Assembly (NCBI RefSeq): GCF_020405225.1
Contig: NZ_CP084472.1
Coordinates: 62,001 to 126,000, forward strand
Length of the DNA stretch: 64,000 nt
Direction: 5' to 3'
From: Natrinema sp. DC36
Lineage (GTDB): Archaea > Halobacteriota > Halobacteria > Halobacteriales > Natrialbaceae
Shown one piece after another: positions 32,491 to 41,137 of the stretch (position 1 is its first letter; every line of letters starts with the position of its first letter). The notes under the pieces were generated by a model. That model ran no database searches. It was not told the DNA's origin and saw only the letters and a list, made by a program, of their open reading frames with translations. The translations under genes were made by a program, and so were the position numbers.

Positions 32491-35145
32491 TTATTCCGCG
32501 AAATCGTCCGCCGCGGGAAGCACGAAAGAGAACGTCGCGCCCGCACCCGATTCGGAGTCGACCCAGATCTCGCCACCGTGGCGTTCGATGATCCGCTGAC
32601 AGAGCGCGAGGCCGATCCCCGTTCCGGAGTACTTCTCGCGACTGTGGAGGCGCTGGAAGACCTCGAACACGCGCTCTTGATCGTCGGGATCGATCCCGAT
32701 GCCCTCGTCGTGCACCGAGATTACCCACTCTCGTCCCCGACGTTCGGCGTCGACGGAAACCTGCGGCGGCTCGTCGCCGCTGTACTCGAGCGCGTTACTC
32801 AGGAGGTTCTGGAGCACCTGACGCAACTGGCTGGCGTCCCCTTTGACGCGGGGGAGGGTGTCGGTCTCGATCTCGGCGTCCGTCTCCTCGATCTGGAGCT
32901 GGAGATCAGCGAGCACGCTCTCGAGGACCGAATCGAAGTCGACGGGTTCGAGCGGGTCCCCCTGCGTCTCGACTCGAGAGTACGCCAGCAGTCCATCGAT
33001 CATGTCGCGCATTCGGTCGGCACCGTCGACCGCGAACGCGAGGAACTCCTCGCCGTCCTCGTCGAGTTCGTCGGCGTAGCGGCTCTCGATGAGCTGGAGG
33101 TAACTCGAGACCATCCGCAGGGGCTCTTGCAGGTCGTGGGAGGCCGCGTACGCGAACTGTTCCAATCGACGGTTGGACTCCTCGAGCCGGTCGATCGTCT
33201 CCTCGAGTCTGCGCTGGTACTCCTTGCGTTCGGTGATGTCGTGGGCCATCGACACGCCGGCGAAGACGTCGCCACGGTTGTCGGTGATCGGGGCCGTATA
33301 GAGCACCCACTCCCGGCCGGCGTACTCGAGCTCGACCGTTCGCTCTTCGCCCTCGAGCGCGGCCCGAAGCGCGGGCTCGAGCGTGTCGCTCGTCTCTTCG
33401 GGCCAGACGTCGTCGAACTGTTCCCCCTCGGCTTCCGCCGGGTCCACCGGTATCTTGTCGAAGCCCTGCCCCGCGACCAGCGTGTACTCGAGGTCGTGGT
33501 CGAACAGCGTGACGACGCCGTTCGGGAAGTGCTCCGCGAGGGTCCGGTAGCGCTGCTCGGACTCCTCGAGTTCGCGTTCGCGCTCTCTGCGCTCGGTGAC
33601 GTCGCGGAAGTACACCGAGATCCCGGTCTCGGAGGGGTAGAGGTTCGCCTCGACGCGGAAGTCGAGCGTGTCGTAGTAGAGTTCGTAACTGGTCGGCTCC
33701 TGCGTTTCCAGCGCCGTGTGGAAGGCGTCCCAGACCACGTCGAGGTCGCGGAGATCCGGGAACACGTCCCAGAGCTGTTCGCCGAGAAGTTCCTCCTCGG
33801 AGTGCTGGAGGAGTTCGGCGGCGCGCTCGTTGACGTGTGTGAATCGGAACTCGTCGTCGACGGCGTAGAAGGCGTCCGAAATCCGCCCGAGAATGCGCTG
33901 GAGTTCGCTCTCGAGTTCCTGTTCGCGCTCCCAGCGGTCCGTCATATCGCGAGTTACCTTCAGATAGCCCCGATGGGTGCCGTCGTCGTCTCGAACCGGC
34001 GTTATCGTCACGTTCGCCCAGAACCGCGTCCCGTCCTCTCGGACGCGCCACCCTTCGTCCTCGGCGGAGCCGGTCTCGAGCGCTCGCTTGAGGTTCCGTT
34101 CGGGAACGTTCGCCGCTCGACCCGCATCGGTGTAAAACGTCGAGAAGTGCTCGCCGACGATCTCTTCGCGGTCGTAGCCCTTGAGGTTCTGCGCTCCTCT
34201 GTTCCAGGTGAGGACGTGACCGTCCGCGTCCAGCCGGAAGATCGCGTACTCCTCGACGGCGTCGACTAACGATTGAAACGCTTCCCTGTTCTCTTCCAGA
34301 TCCTCTTCGGACCGCTTCTGATCGGTGATATCGTAGTAAAACTCGACCCTACCGCCGGCGAACTCCCCCGATTCGATTAGTTTACTCTGGTACCGGAGCC
34401 ACCGATCCTCGAGGTCGGTCCCGTCGCCCGTGACCCGACACTCGAGGCGGTTGACGTAGCGATCGTCGTCGTACGACGAGAGGATGGTCTCGGCGAACGA
34501 ATCGGGATCGGCGAACCTGTGTTTGAGGGTCTCGTCGATGACCGTCCGGTTGTCCCGCCCGACGAGACGCTCGTGATCGAGAGCGAAATACTGTTCGATG
34601 GTCTCGTCGGCCCACGTGATCTCGCAGTTCTCGTCGAGGATACAGACGCCGATATCGGCTTTGTCGATGATGCTCGTGATCGAATCGTACGATTTCACCG
34701 CCGATGCGAGCGACTCCTGCCGGCGCTGTTCCTCGGTGCGGTTGCGAGCGACGCCGATGGAGCCTCGAAATTCGCCGTCTTTCACCAGGAGGTTGATCCG
34801 CAGTTCGTAGGGGATCGCGTCGCCGTCGGCGGTTCGGACGACGATATCGAACGTCGCGATGTCGTCCTCGCCGGAGGCGCGGATCTGGCTCGCGATTTCG
34901 CGTTTGATGCGCTCGACATCGTCATCGCCGAGCACGAGCGAGACGTGCTCGCCGAGGAGTTCGTCGCGCGTATAGCCGGTCGCCTCGACGATAATGTCGT
35001 TGACCGCGACGAAGCGTCCGTCGGTATCGAGTTGGTAAATGCCGTCGTCGATCGTGTTGACGAGGGTCCGATATCGGTGGAGCGCAACGTCGTCGTCGGC
35101 ATCCCCCCAGAATGCCCCGTCGTCCGCGCCCGCTCGAGTACTCAT
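32491..35145 (-). CDS. cytosolic five-PAS histidine kinase
   Basis: 884 residues, start MSTRAGADDGAFWGDA. Five PAS-like sensor domains in series: TIDDGIYQLDTDGRFVAVND, KADIGVCILDENCEITWADE, AVEEYAIFRLDADGHVLTWN, RISDAFYAVDDEFRFTHVNE and HFPNGVVTLFDHDLEYTLVA, each followed by a PAC-like segment. The HisKA box FAYAASHDLQEPLRMVSSYL places the phospho-accepting His at about residue 669. The HATPase domain has NLLSNALEY (N box), DEGIGIDP (G1) and GTGIGLALCQRII (G2). No membrane segments, so it senses an internal cue. A TATA-like GGGTTTTTTG lies about 29 nt upstream. No response regulator gene is adjacent, so it is an orphan kinase. Confidence 0.9.
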   Translation of the reverse strand: MSTRAGADDGAFWGDADDDVALHRYRTLVNTIDDGIYQLDTDGRFVAVNDIIVEATGYTRDELLGEHVSLVLGDDDVERIKREIASQIRASGEDDIATFDIVVRTADGDAIPYELRINLLVKDGEFRGSIGVARNRTEEQRRQESLASAVKSYDSITSIIDKADIGVCILDENCEITWADETIEQYFALDHERLVGRDNRTVIDETLKHRFADPDSFAETILSSYDDDRYVNRLECRVTGDGTDLEDRWLRYQSKLIESGEFAGGRVEFYYDITDQKRSEEDLEENREAFQSLVDAVEEYAIFRLDADGHVLTWNRGAQNLKGYDREEIVGEHFSTFYTDAGRAANVPERNLKRALETGSAEDEGWRVREDGTRFWANVTITPVRDDDGTHRGYLKVTRDMTDRWEREQELESELQRILGRISDAFYAVDDEFRFTHVNERAAELLQHSEEELLGEQLWDVFPDLRDLDVVWDAFHTALETQEPTSYELYYDTLDFRVEANLYPSETGISVYFRDVTERRERERELEESEQRYRTLAEHFPNGVVTLFDHDLEYTLVAGQGFDKIPVDPAEAEGEQFDDVWPEETSDTLEPALRAALEGEERTVELEYAGREWVLYTAPITDNRGDVFAGVSMAHDITERKEYQRRLEETIDRLEESNRRLEQFAYAASHDLQEPLRMVSSYLQLIESRYADELDEDGEEFLAFAVDGADRMRDMIDGLLAYSRVETQGDPLEPVDFDSVLESVLADLQLQIEETDAEIETDTLPRVKGDASQLRQVLQNLLSNALEYSGDEPPQVSVDAERRGREWVISVHDEGIGIDPDDQERVFEVFQRLHSREKYSGTGIGLALCQRIIERHGGEIWVDSESGAGATFSFVLPAADDFAE

Positions 35146-35402
35146 GGATCCCCGATAGCCGTCGAGTGGGCAAAAAACCCCCGGCGCGTTGCAGGTTTCC
35201 CCCGGTATCGTCCAGTTCGGCGAGGCCATCAGTGACAAAGGCAAACAAGGGGGAACGCGCTCGAGGAGGTTCCAAAGCGGAGAATCGGCTCTCGACGTCG
35301 TCGTTCAGCTGGGTCCTCGAGATTTCTCGAGTACGCCCTCGAGCGATCGCTACCGCCGCCGCAGATCGCCGCCGGTGACTGGACGGGGTCGTCTGCTGGC
35401 CA

Positions 35403-35410
35403 CTTTTATC
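35403..35410 (+). promoter_or_regulatory. possible TATA box for the acs leader transcript
   Basis: CTTTTATC would start a transcript near 35430, about 175 nt before the acyl-CoA synthetase ATG. Unlike most genes in this window, no equally good TATA box lies 27 nt before that ATG. Confidence 0.4.
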
Positions 35411-35459
35411 GTGGTCTGCGGAGACGGTAGCGTACGCAAAATGCCCCAGAATCAGGTTC

Positions 35460-35603
35460 ATGCTCGGCCAGTCTCGAGTGAACGAGATGATGGAACCGAT
35501 CGACGTCGCCACCCTCTTCCTGCTGGGCTTTTCCGACCTCGGGCGACACCTCGACGGCGGTGACCTGTTGTTTGATGATGGTCTGACCCTTACCTACGAG
35601 TAA
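35460..35603 (+). CDS. candidate small acidic ORF in the acs leader (47 aa)
   Basis: An in-frame ATG gives MLGQSRVNEMMEPIDVATLF, then LLGFSDLGRHLDGGDLLFDD and GLTLTYE, ending TAA two bases before the acs ATG. The composition (eight acidic residues against four basic and histidine residues) fits haloarchaeal proteins, and the stop nearly touches the next start, as expected for a coupled leader peptide. Later in-frame starts at 35478 (GTG) and 35487 (ATG) are possible. A TATA-like box lies about 55 bases upstream. No family is recognised. The opposite strand also has an open frame, so the call is tentative. Confidence 0.35.
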   Translation: MLGQSRVNEMMEPIDVATLFLLGFSDLGRHLDGGDLLFDDGLTLTYE

Positions 35604-35605
35604 CA

Positions 35606-37636
35606 ATGGCCGGAAACACCAGCCCGAGTCTCGAGGATATCGACGAGATCGCTCACGAACCGAGCCGGGAGTTCGTCGAGTCCACGAACGTCTTCGAGTT
35701 CATGCAGGCGTACGGAATCGACGACTACGACGAACTGATCGAGCGGACGACGACCGAGATCGAGGGCGAACCCGAAAGCGGCGTCGACTGGTTCTGGGAC
35801 GAACTGGTCGACTACCTCGGGATCGAGTTCTACGAGGAGTACGACGAGATTCGCGACGATAGTGACGGCCCGCAGTTCACCGACTGGTACCCCGGCGGCG
35901 AGCTCAACGTTGCCCACAACGTCGTGGATCGCCACGCGGCCGTCGACGAGGAGCGCCGGAACAAAGTCGCAACCATCTGGGAGGGCGAGCACGGCGAGGT
36001 CCGGGAGGTGACCTACCACGAACTCCACCGACAAGCGAACCGGGTCGCGAACGCGCTCGAGGAACGCGGCATCGGAACGGGCGACACCGTCGGCCTCTAC
36101 ATGCCGATGGTCCCCGAAGTCGTCTCGATCCTCTACGGCTGTTTCAAGGTCGGTGCGATCGCCGTGCCGATTTTCTCCGGATTCGGCGTCGACGCGGCCG
36201 CTACCCGGATCGCGGATTCAGAGTGTTCCGTGCTCTTTACCGGCGACGGTTTCTACCGTCGCGGCGACCCGGTCTTCCTCAAGTCCGCCGCCGACGAGGC
36301 GATCGAGGAGGCCGGGCACGTCGAACACACGATCGTCTTCGACAGATTGGGGGCCGGTTCCGCGACCAGCGAACACGAAATTCCCTGGATCGACGATCGC
36401 GACGAGTGGTGGGCCGACGCCGTCGAAACGCAGGACGACGAGTACGAGACGAAATCGCTCGACTCGAGTCAGGAGTCGATGCTCCTCTATTCGTCGGGCA
36501 CGACGGGTAAGCCGAAAGGAATTGTTCATACGCACGCGGGAGTTCAGGTCCAGTGCCCCAAGGAGGTCTACTTCGGGATGGACCTCAAACCCGCCGACCG
36601 CTTCTTCTGGGTGTCCGATATCGGCTGGATGATGGGGCCCTGGAGCCTGATCGGGACACACACCTTCGGCGGCACCGTCTTCATGTACGAGGGCGCGCCG
36701 GACTACCCCGAACCGGATCGCTTCTGGGAGATGATCGACCGTCACAAGCTCACCCAGTTCGGCATCTCACCGACCGCCATTCGGGCGCTGCGCAAGCACG
36801 GGGACGACTGGCTCTCCGGCCACGATCTCTCTTCGCTCCGGATCCTCGGCTCGACGGGCGAGCCCTGGGACCCAGAGTCCTGGCACTGGTTCTACGAGAA
36901 CGTGGGCGGTGGCGAGTCGCCGATCATCAACATTTCCGGCGGCACCGAGATCTGTGGCTGTTTCCTGACGCCGCTGCCGACCGAACCGCTGAAACCCTGC
37001 ACGCTCGGTGGCCCCGGCCTCGGCATGGACATCGATATCGTCGACCGCGAGGGGAACTCCGTGCGGGAGGACAACGAGCGGGGCTACCTCGTCGCTCGCG
37101 ACTCCTGTCCGTCGATGACCAGATCGCTCTGGTCGGGCGACGAGCGCTACCTCGAGGAGTACTGGTCGACGTTCCGGGACCCGCCCATGTGGGACCACGG
37201 CGACTGGGCCCAGAAGGACGACGACGGCTTCTGGTTCCTCCACGGTCGCGCCGACGACGCCCTCAACGTGGCCGGCCGCAAGGTCGGTCCGGCGGAGGTC
37301 GAAGGCGCGCTCATCGACCACGAGGCAGTCAATCAGGCCGCCGCGATCGGCGCGCCCGACGACACCACCGGAACCGCCGTCGTCGCCTACGTCGTCCTCG
37401 AGGCGGGAATCGAGGAGACGGACGACCTCCGGGAGGAACTGCGCGCGCAGGTCGGCGAGGAGCTGGGCAAACCGTTCCGCCCGCGCGAGGTGCTGTTCGT
37501 CGACGAGTTCCCCAAAACGCAGTCGGGCAAGATCATCCGGCGGGCCATTCAGGCGGCCTACACCGGTGAGGATCTGGGCGATATGAGCAGCATCGAGAAC
37601 CCCAGCGCGCTCGAGGAACTCGAGGACGCGCGGTAG
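35606..37636 (+). CDS. AMP-forming acyl-CoA synthetase (acetyl/propionyl type)
   Basis: 676 residues of the adenylate-forming superfamily. It starts MAGNTSPSLEDIDEIAHEPS. The P-loop-like A3 motif YSSGTTGKPKGIVHTH begins at about residue 295, GSTGEPWDPESWHWF and GGTEICG follow, HGRADDALNVAGRKVGPAEVEG is the hinge/A8 region, and PKTQSGKIIRRAI holds the catalytic Lys at about 641. The enzyme makes acyl-AMP and then acyl-CoA; the chain length cannot be read with confidence, though the overall look is acetyl/propionyl-like. It is divergent from the histidine kinase and ends directly at the stop of the VapC gene. Confidence 0.85.
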   Translation: MAGNTSPSLEDIDEIAHEPSREFVESTNVFEFMQAYGIDDYDELIERTTTEIEGEPESGVDWFWDELVDYLGIEFYEEYDEIRDDSDGPQFTDWYPGGELNVAHNVVDRHAAVDEERRNKVATIWEGEHGEVREVTYHELHRQANRVANALEERGIGTGDTVGLYMPMVPEVVSILYGCFKVGAIAVPIFSGFGVDAAATRIADSECSVLFTGDGFYRRGDPVFLKSAADEAIEEAGHVEHTIVFDRLGAGSATSEHEIPWIDDRDEWWADAVETQDDEYETKSLDSSQESMLLYSSGTTGKPKGIVHTHAGVQVQCPKEVYFGMDLKPADRFFWVSDIGWMMGPWSLIGTHTFGGTVFMYEGAPDYPEPDRFWEMIDRHKLTQFGISPTAIRALRKHGDDWLSGHDLSSLRILGSTGEPWDPESWHWFYENVGGGESPIINISGGTEICGCFLTPLPTEPLKPCTLGGPGLGMDIDIVDREGNSVREDNERGYLVARDSCPSMTRSLWSGDERYLEEYWSTFRDPPMWDHGDWAQKDDDGFWFLHGRADDALNVAGRKVGPAEVEGALIDHEAVNQAAAIGAPDDTTGTAVVAYVVLEAGIEETDDLREELRAQVGEELGKPFRPREVLFVDEFPKTQSGKIIRRAIQAAYTGEDLGDMSSIENPSALEELEDAR

Positions 37637-38071
37637 TCAGTGCGGATCGTACGGATTCGTCGCCGTCTCGAGCCGAGTGATGTCGTCGATGCGATCGAAA
37701 TCGTCGTCGAACGCGTACAGATATTCGACGTCGTCGGCTTGCATATACGCGACGATGCACGCGTCGACGAACGAAAGGCCTCTGTGCCGGCGAAACAGCG
37801 ATTTTGCCGTCGCCAACGTATCCGCTGCGAGCGAGACGATGTGGAATCTGTCGTTTTCTTCTATGCGGTCGAGAAAATCGACGGACGGACCGTGACCAGC
37901 GTGCGTCGTCAGTCCGTTGAGCGTCTCTGCGAGAACGAAATCGAGTACGATGGCTTCGGGCACGGACTGATCATCTATCCCGCGAAGAATCGGAAGCGCG
38001 TCTTCGTGTGCCACGTCCCGGCGGTAACTCGCAGCGAACAGCACCGACGTATCGACGACTGCACGCGGCAT
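37637..38071 (-). CDS. VapC-type PIN-domain toxin
   Basis: 144 residues, PIN domain. The first acidic residue is D7 in MPRAVVDTSVLFAAS; further acidic ligands are expected in VLAETLNGL and GLSFVDACIVAYM, and the end DDVEYLYAFDDDFDRIDDI matches the fourth site of PIN nucleases. These proteins cut RNA, often tRNA or rRNA. The antitoxin gene precedes it, and its stop abuts this ATG without a gap. It faces the acs gene tail to tail with no bases between. The specific RNA target is unknown. Confidence 0.85.
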   Translation of the reverse strand: MPRAVVDTSVLFAASYRRDVAHEDALPILRGIDDQSVPEAIVLDFVLAETLNGLTTHAGHGPSVDFLDRIEENDRFHIVSLAADTLATAKSLFRRHRGLSFVDACIVAYMQADDVEYLYAFDDDFDRIDDITRLETATNPYDPH

Positions 38072-38317
38072 TTACTCGATTCCCCAGGCGTCGTGGTCCG
38101 TCGTCGCGTCAGTCTCCTCGTCACCGTCGTATCCCGTGAAATCCGCGAACGAACCGCCACGACGGTGAACGACCTCTACCCGGACCGTTCCATCGTCCTC
38201 GACGTTCCATCGAAGTCGGTCGCCGTCATCGATGTCGAGCTGCCGCCGGATTCGCGCGGGAATATTGGCCTGATTTCCGGAGACCTTGCTTTCGGCGTCG
38301 ATCCGATCGCTACTCAT
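38072..38317 (-). CDS. AbrB/SpoVT-type (VapB-like) antitoxin
   Basis: 81 residues, MSSDRIDAESKVSGNQANIP then ARIRRQLDIDDGDRLRWNVE. The N-terminal swapped-hairpin AbrB fold is recognisable from the NIPARIRRQLDIDDGDRLRW stretch, as in VapB/MazE-like antitoxins. The C-terminal 30 residues (GYDGDEETDATTDHDAWGIE) are acidic and unstructured and should wrap the VapC partner. The start MSSDRI is chosen over an upstream ATG because CTATATTTG lies about 29 nt before it. It should bind its own promoter together with the toxin. Confidence 0.8.
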   Translation of the reverse strand: MSSDRIDAESKVSGNQANIPARIRRQLDIDDGDRLRWNVEDDGTVRVEVVHRRGGSFADFTGYDGDEETDATTDHDAWGIE

Positions 38318-38341
38318 ACCCGACGGTAGGTATCGAAGAGA

Positions 38342-38350
38342 CAAATATAG
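38342..38350 (-). promoter_or_regulatory. TATA box of the vapBC-like operon
   Basis: Minus-strand CTATATTTG is centred 29 nt before the antitoxin ATG, in the 113-bp region shared with the divergent gatB promoter. Confidence 0.6.
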
Positions 38351-38430
38351 TGTGGTGGCACACTACCCGATTGGAGACCAAACGAGCGCGTCCCGTTACG
38401 TTTTACCCCCGTGGGGCCGAATCGCCTCCA

Positions 38431-39927
38431 ATGACTGCCCAGACCGTCCAGCAGGGCGACCTCGTGACCGTCATCGGCCTCGAGGTCCACGTCCAGCTGG
38501 AGACCGACACGAAGATCTTCTGTGGCTGTTCGACCGAGCCGAGCGACGAACCCAACGACAACGTCTGTCCGGTCTGTCTCGGCCTGCCGGGGGCGCTGCC
38601 GGTGCTCAACGAGGCCGCCGTCGAGGCCGCAGTCAAGATCGGCAAGGCGATCGACGCCGAGATCCCCGAGGAGACCCGCTTCCACCGGAAGAACTACTAC
38701 TACCCCGACCTGCCCAAGAACTTCCAGATCACCCAGTACGACGAGCCGATCTGTCAGGAGGGAGAGCTCGAGATTTCCGTTGAGGGCCAACGACGCAGCG
38801 TCGCGATCGAGCGCGCGCACCTCGAGGAGGACCCCGGAAGTCTCCAGCACGTCGGCGGCGGTGGCGGCATCGATTCCGCGGAGTACACGCTCGTCGATTA
38901 CAATCGCGCCGGGACGCCGCTGATGGAGATCGTCACCGCGCCGGACTTCCGCAGTCCCGGCGAGGTGCGCGCGTTTCTGGCCGAACTCGAGGAGGTCCTC
39001 GAGTACCTGGGCGTCTTCGACGCCGAACGCGACGGCAGCCTGCGGATCGACGCGAACCTCTCGATCATCCCCGACGAAGCGATCGACGGTGACGATACCG
39101 ATGAGATCGGGACGGAGGCGCTCGAGGCGGCCAACCGGACCGAGGTCAAGAACATCTCGAGTCACAAGGGCGCGGAGAAGGCCCTGGCCTACGAAGAGAC
39201 CCGACAGAAGAACGCGATCCAGCGCGGGCGCGCGGTCGAACAGGAGACCCGCCACTGGGACGAGTCGCGGGGAATCACCGTCTCGATGCGCTCGAAGGAA
39301 GAAGAGAAGGACTACCGCTACTTCGAGGAGGCGGACCTGCCGCCGCTGCGCGTCTCCCACTGGAAGGACGAAATTTCGATTCCGGAACTCCCCTCGGCCC
39401 GCCGCGAGCGGTTTCAGGCGGAGTACGGTCTGAGCGAGGAGGCCGCCTCGAAGCTCACCTCGACCAAGCAGGTCGCGGACTTCTACGAGGATGTCGCGGG
39501 CGAGTTCGATCCCGACCTCGCCGCCACGTGGGTCGCGGACAACCTGCTGGGCGAACTCAACTACCGCGACATCGAGATCACGGAGATCGAGGGCCGCCTC
39601 GAGGAGATCAACCGCTTGGTCGAACTCGTCGCCGAGGACGAGATCACGGCGAAGAACGCCCGCGAGACGGTCCTGCGATCGATGCTGGACGACGGCCGAA
39701 CGCCGGACGAGGTCGTCGCCGAGGAAGGGCTGGGCAAGACCGGCGAGGACGAGGTCCAGCAGGCCGTCGTCGACGCGATCGACGAGAACCCCGACGCCGT
39801 CGACGACTACGAGTCGGGCGACGACGGCGCGATCAACTTCCTCGTTGGACAGGTCATGCAGAAGACCGGTGGGAGCGCGGACCCCGGTGACGTGAATCAG
39901 TTGCTGCGGGCGGAGTTAGAAGGGTAA
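38431..39927 (+). CDS. gatB: Asp/Glu-tRNA amidotransferase subunit B
   Basis: 498 residues. Subunit of GatCAB, which turns Asp-tRNA-Asn and Glu-tRNA-Gln into the amide forms. Signature pieces: TVIGLEVHVQLETDTKIFCG, CPVCLGLPGALPVLN (zinc site cysteines), RKNYYYPDLPKNFQI, HLEEDPGSLQHVGG, LVDYNRAGTPLMEIV, KNISSHKGAEKALAYE, then the YqeY-like C-terminal tail. A TATA-like GTTTTACC lies about 30 nt upstream. The last 48 bases of the coding DNA are repeated 167 bp downstream, and the present stop (AELEG) differs from the copy (AELES), which looks like the ancestral end. Confidence 0.95.
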   Translation: MTAQTVQQGDLVTVIGLEVHVQLETDTKIFCGCSTEPSDEPNDNVCPVCLGLPGALPVLNEAAVEAAVKIGKAIDAEIPEETRFHRKNYYYPDLPKNFQITQYDEPICQEGELEISVEGQRRSVAIERAHLEEDPGSLQHVGGGGGIDSAEYTLVDYNRAGTPLMEIVTAPDFRSPGEVRAFLAELEEVLEYLGVFDAERDGSLRIDANLSIIPDEAIDGDDTDEIGTEALEAANRTEVKNISSHKGAEKALAYEETRQKNAIQRGRAVEQETRHWDESRGITVSMRSKEEEKDYRYFEEADLPPLRVSHWKDEISIPELPSARRERFQAEYGLSEEAASKLTSTKQVADFYEDVAGEFDPDLAATWVADNLLGELNYRDIEITEIEGRLEEINRLVELVAEDEITAKNARETVLRSMLDDGRTPDEVVAEEGLGKTGEDEVQQAVVDAIDENPDAVDDYESGDDGAINFLVGQVMQKTGGSADPGDVNQLLRAELEG

Positions 39928-39930
39928 CGA

Positions 39931-39963
39931 CCGAACGCGAACGGAGTAAGCGTTCGGCTTTTT
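39931..39963 (+). terminator. hairpin plus T-tract after gatB
   Basis: CCGAACGC/GCGTTCGG (8-bp perfect stem, 11-nt loop) followed by CTTTTT lies 3 bases after the gatB stop, an intrinsic-terminator-like structure. Confidence 0.65.
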
Positions 39964-39971
39964 GGTCCAGA

Positions 39972-40018
39972 TTTTTCTCGAGCGGTTGCGAGCGAAGCGA
40001 GCAACCCGACGAGAAAAA
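39972..40018. repeat. second hairpin in the gatB duplication spacer
   Basis: Outer arms TTTTTCTCG/CGAGAAAAA (9 bp) and inner arms GGTTGC/GCAACC (6 bp) enclose GAGCGAAGCGA. The stem is long and symmetric and could act as a terminator in either direction. Confidence 0.6.
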
Positions 40019-40030
40019 GGTGGGAGAACT

Positions 40031-40094
40031 GACCGGTGGGAGCGCGGACCCCGGTGACGTGAATCAGTTGCTGCGGGCCGAACTCGAGAGCTAA
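40031..40094 (+). pseudogene. duplicated gatB C-terminal fragment
   Basis: In frame this encodes TGGSADPGDVNQLLRAELES and stops with TAA. No start codon context or upstream coding part exists, so it is a gene fragment. It preserves a natural-looking GatB end. Confidence 0.7.
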
Positions 40095-40142
40095 TTGGCG
40101 GTTTAGTGGTTACTCCGTCTCGTCCAGTTCCGCTATCGCGCG

Positions 40143-40150
40143 AATTATTA
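40143..40150 (+). promoter_or_regulatory. TATA box of the metallo-beta-lactamase gene
   Basis: AATTATTA is centred about 29 nt before the ATG at 40175 and supports that start over the two earlier in-frame ones. Confidence 0.5.
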
Positions 40151-40174
40151 GCGGACAACATGTGGGTAGCCGAT

Positions 40175-41137
40175 ATGGACCGCATCGTACTCGGAAACGA
40201 GGAGTTCGAGGGCCGAAACAACGCCTACGTCCTCGCCGACGACGACGAACTCGCACTCGTCGATACCGGCATCGCCACCGACGACATCCGTCGAGACCTC
40301 CGCGAGGGGCTCGCCGAGCGCGGCTACGGGTTCGCCGACGTCGACGACATCGTCCTCACCCACTTCCACGTCGATCACGCCGGACTGGCCGGCGAGATTC
40401 AGGCCGAAAGCGACGCGACCGTTTACGTTCACGAGGCCGACGCCCCGCTGGTCGCACAGGACCCCGACGCCGTCGCCGCCGTCGAGGAGCGGCGTCGGGA
40501 ACTCCTCGAGGAGTGGGGCGTCCCCGACGATGCGCGAGCCGAACTCCTCGCCTTCTTCGAGTCCGCGGAGATCGAGGGACGGCCGGCCGACCCGACCCCG
40601 ATCGAGGACGGGGAGACGCTCGCGGTCGGCGGCCGAACGCTCGAGACGGTTCACGCACCGGGGCACGCGGCGGGGCTGTGCTGTTTCGAAACCGAGAGCG
40701 GCGACGAGGCGTTCGTCGGCGACGCCCTCCTGCCGGTGTACACGCCGAACGTCGGCGGCGCGGACGTCCGGGTCGAGCGCCCGCTCGAGCGCTACGTCGC
40801 GACGTTGGACCGACTCATCGACCGCGATTACGAGCGGGTCTGGCCCGGCCACCGCGATCCGATCGCGGAGCCGACCGCCCGCGCCGACGCGATCCTCGAG
40901 CACCACCGCGAGCGAACGGACACGATCCTCGCGTTTCTGGACGATCACGGACCGGCCGACGCCTGGACGGTCAGCGCCCACCTGTTCGGCGACCTCGAGG
41001 GGATCCACATCGTCCACGGACCGGGGGAGGCCTTCGCCCATCTCGATCACCTCCGCCACGACGGCGTCGTCGCGTTCGAACACGGCGAGTATCGGCTCCT
41101 CGAGGAACCGGCCGGGCTCGAGGACGAAATCCGTTGA
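40175..41137 (+). CDS. metallo-beta-lactamase-fold hydrolase
   Basis: 320 residues starting MDRIVLGNEEFEGRNNAYVL. The metal motif is THFHVDHAG (HxHxDH). A further ligand is the His of VHAPGHAAG, then the Asp of EAFVGDALLP, and WPGHRDPI supplies the last histidine. The C-terminal ~70 residues (FLDDHGPADAWTVSAHLFGD; AFAHLDHLRHDGVVAFEHGE) look like a winged-helix domain, as in LACTB2-like enzymes. Substrates of relatives range from thioesters to RNA, so none is assigned here. A nearby upstream ATG (40160) is less likely because of the TATA spacing. Confidence 0.85.
   Translation: MDRIVLGNEEFEGRNNAYVLADDDELALVDTGIATDDIRRDLREGLAERGYGFADVDDIVLTHFHVDHAGLAGEIQAESDATVYVHEADAPLVAQDPDAVAAVEERRRELLEEWGVPDDARAELLAFFESAEIEGRPADPTPIEDGETLAVGGRTLETVHAPGHAAGLCCFETESGDEAFVGDALLPVYTPNVGGADVRVERPLERYVATLDRLIDRDYERVWPGHRDPIAEPTARADAILEHHRERTDTILAFLDDHGPADAWTVSAHLFGDLEGIHIVHGPGEAFAHLDHLRHDGVVAFEHGEYRLLEEPAGLEDEIR

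Larger units (their letters stand above)
39864..40078. repeat. 48-bp direct repeat of the gatB 3' end, flanking two hairpins
   Basis: Bases 39864-39911 (coding for TGGSADPGDVNQLLRA) and 40031-40078 are identical over 48 bp, with 119 bp between them. The spacer holds a terminator-like hairpin at 39931-39963 and a second inverted repeat at 39972-40018. The codons after each copy differ (GAG TTA GAA GGG TAA against GAA CTC GAG AGC TAA). Confidence 0.85.

Noticed and set aside
35189-35563. Longer plus-strand gene between the kinase and acs
   Set aside because: Its tail is Arg/Pro-rich and ends within the small acidic ORF in another frame; no start context supports it.
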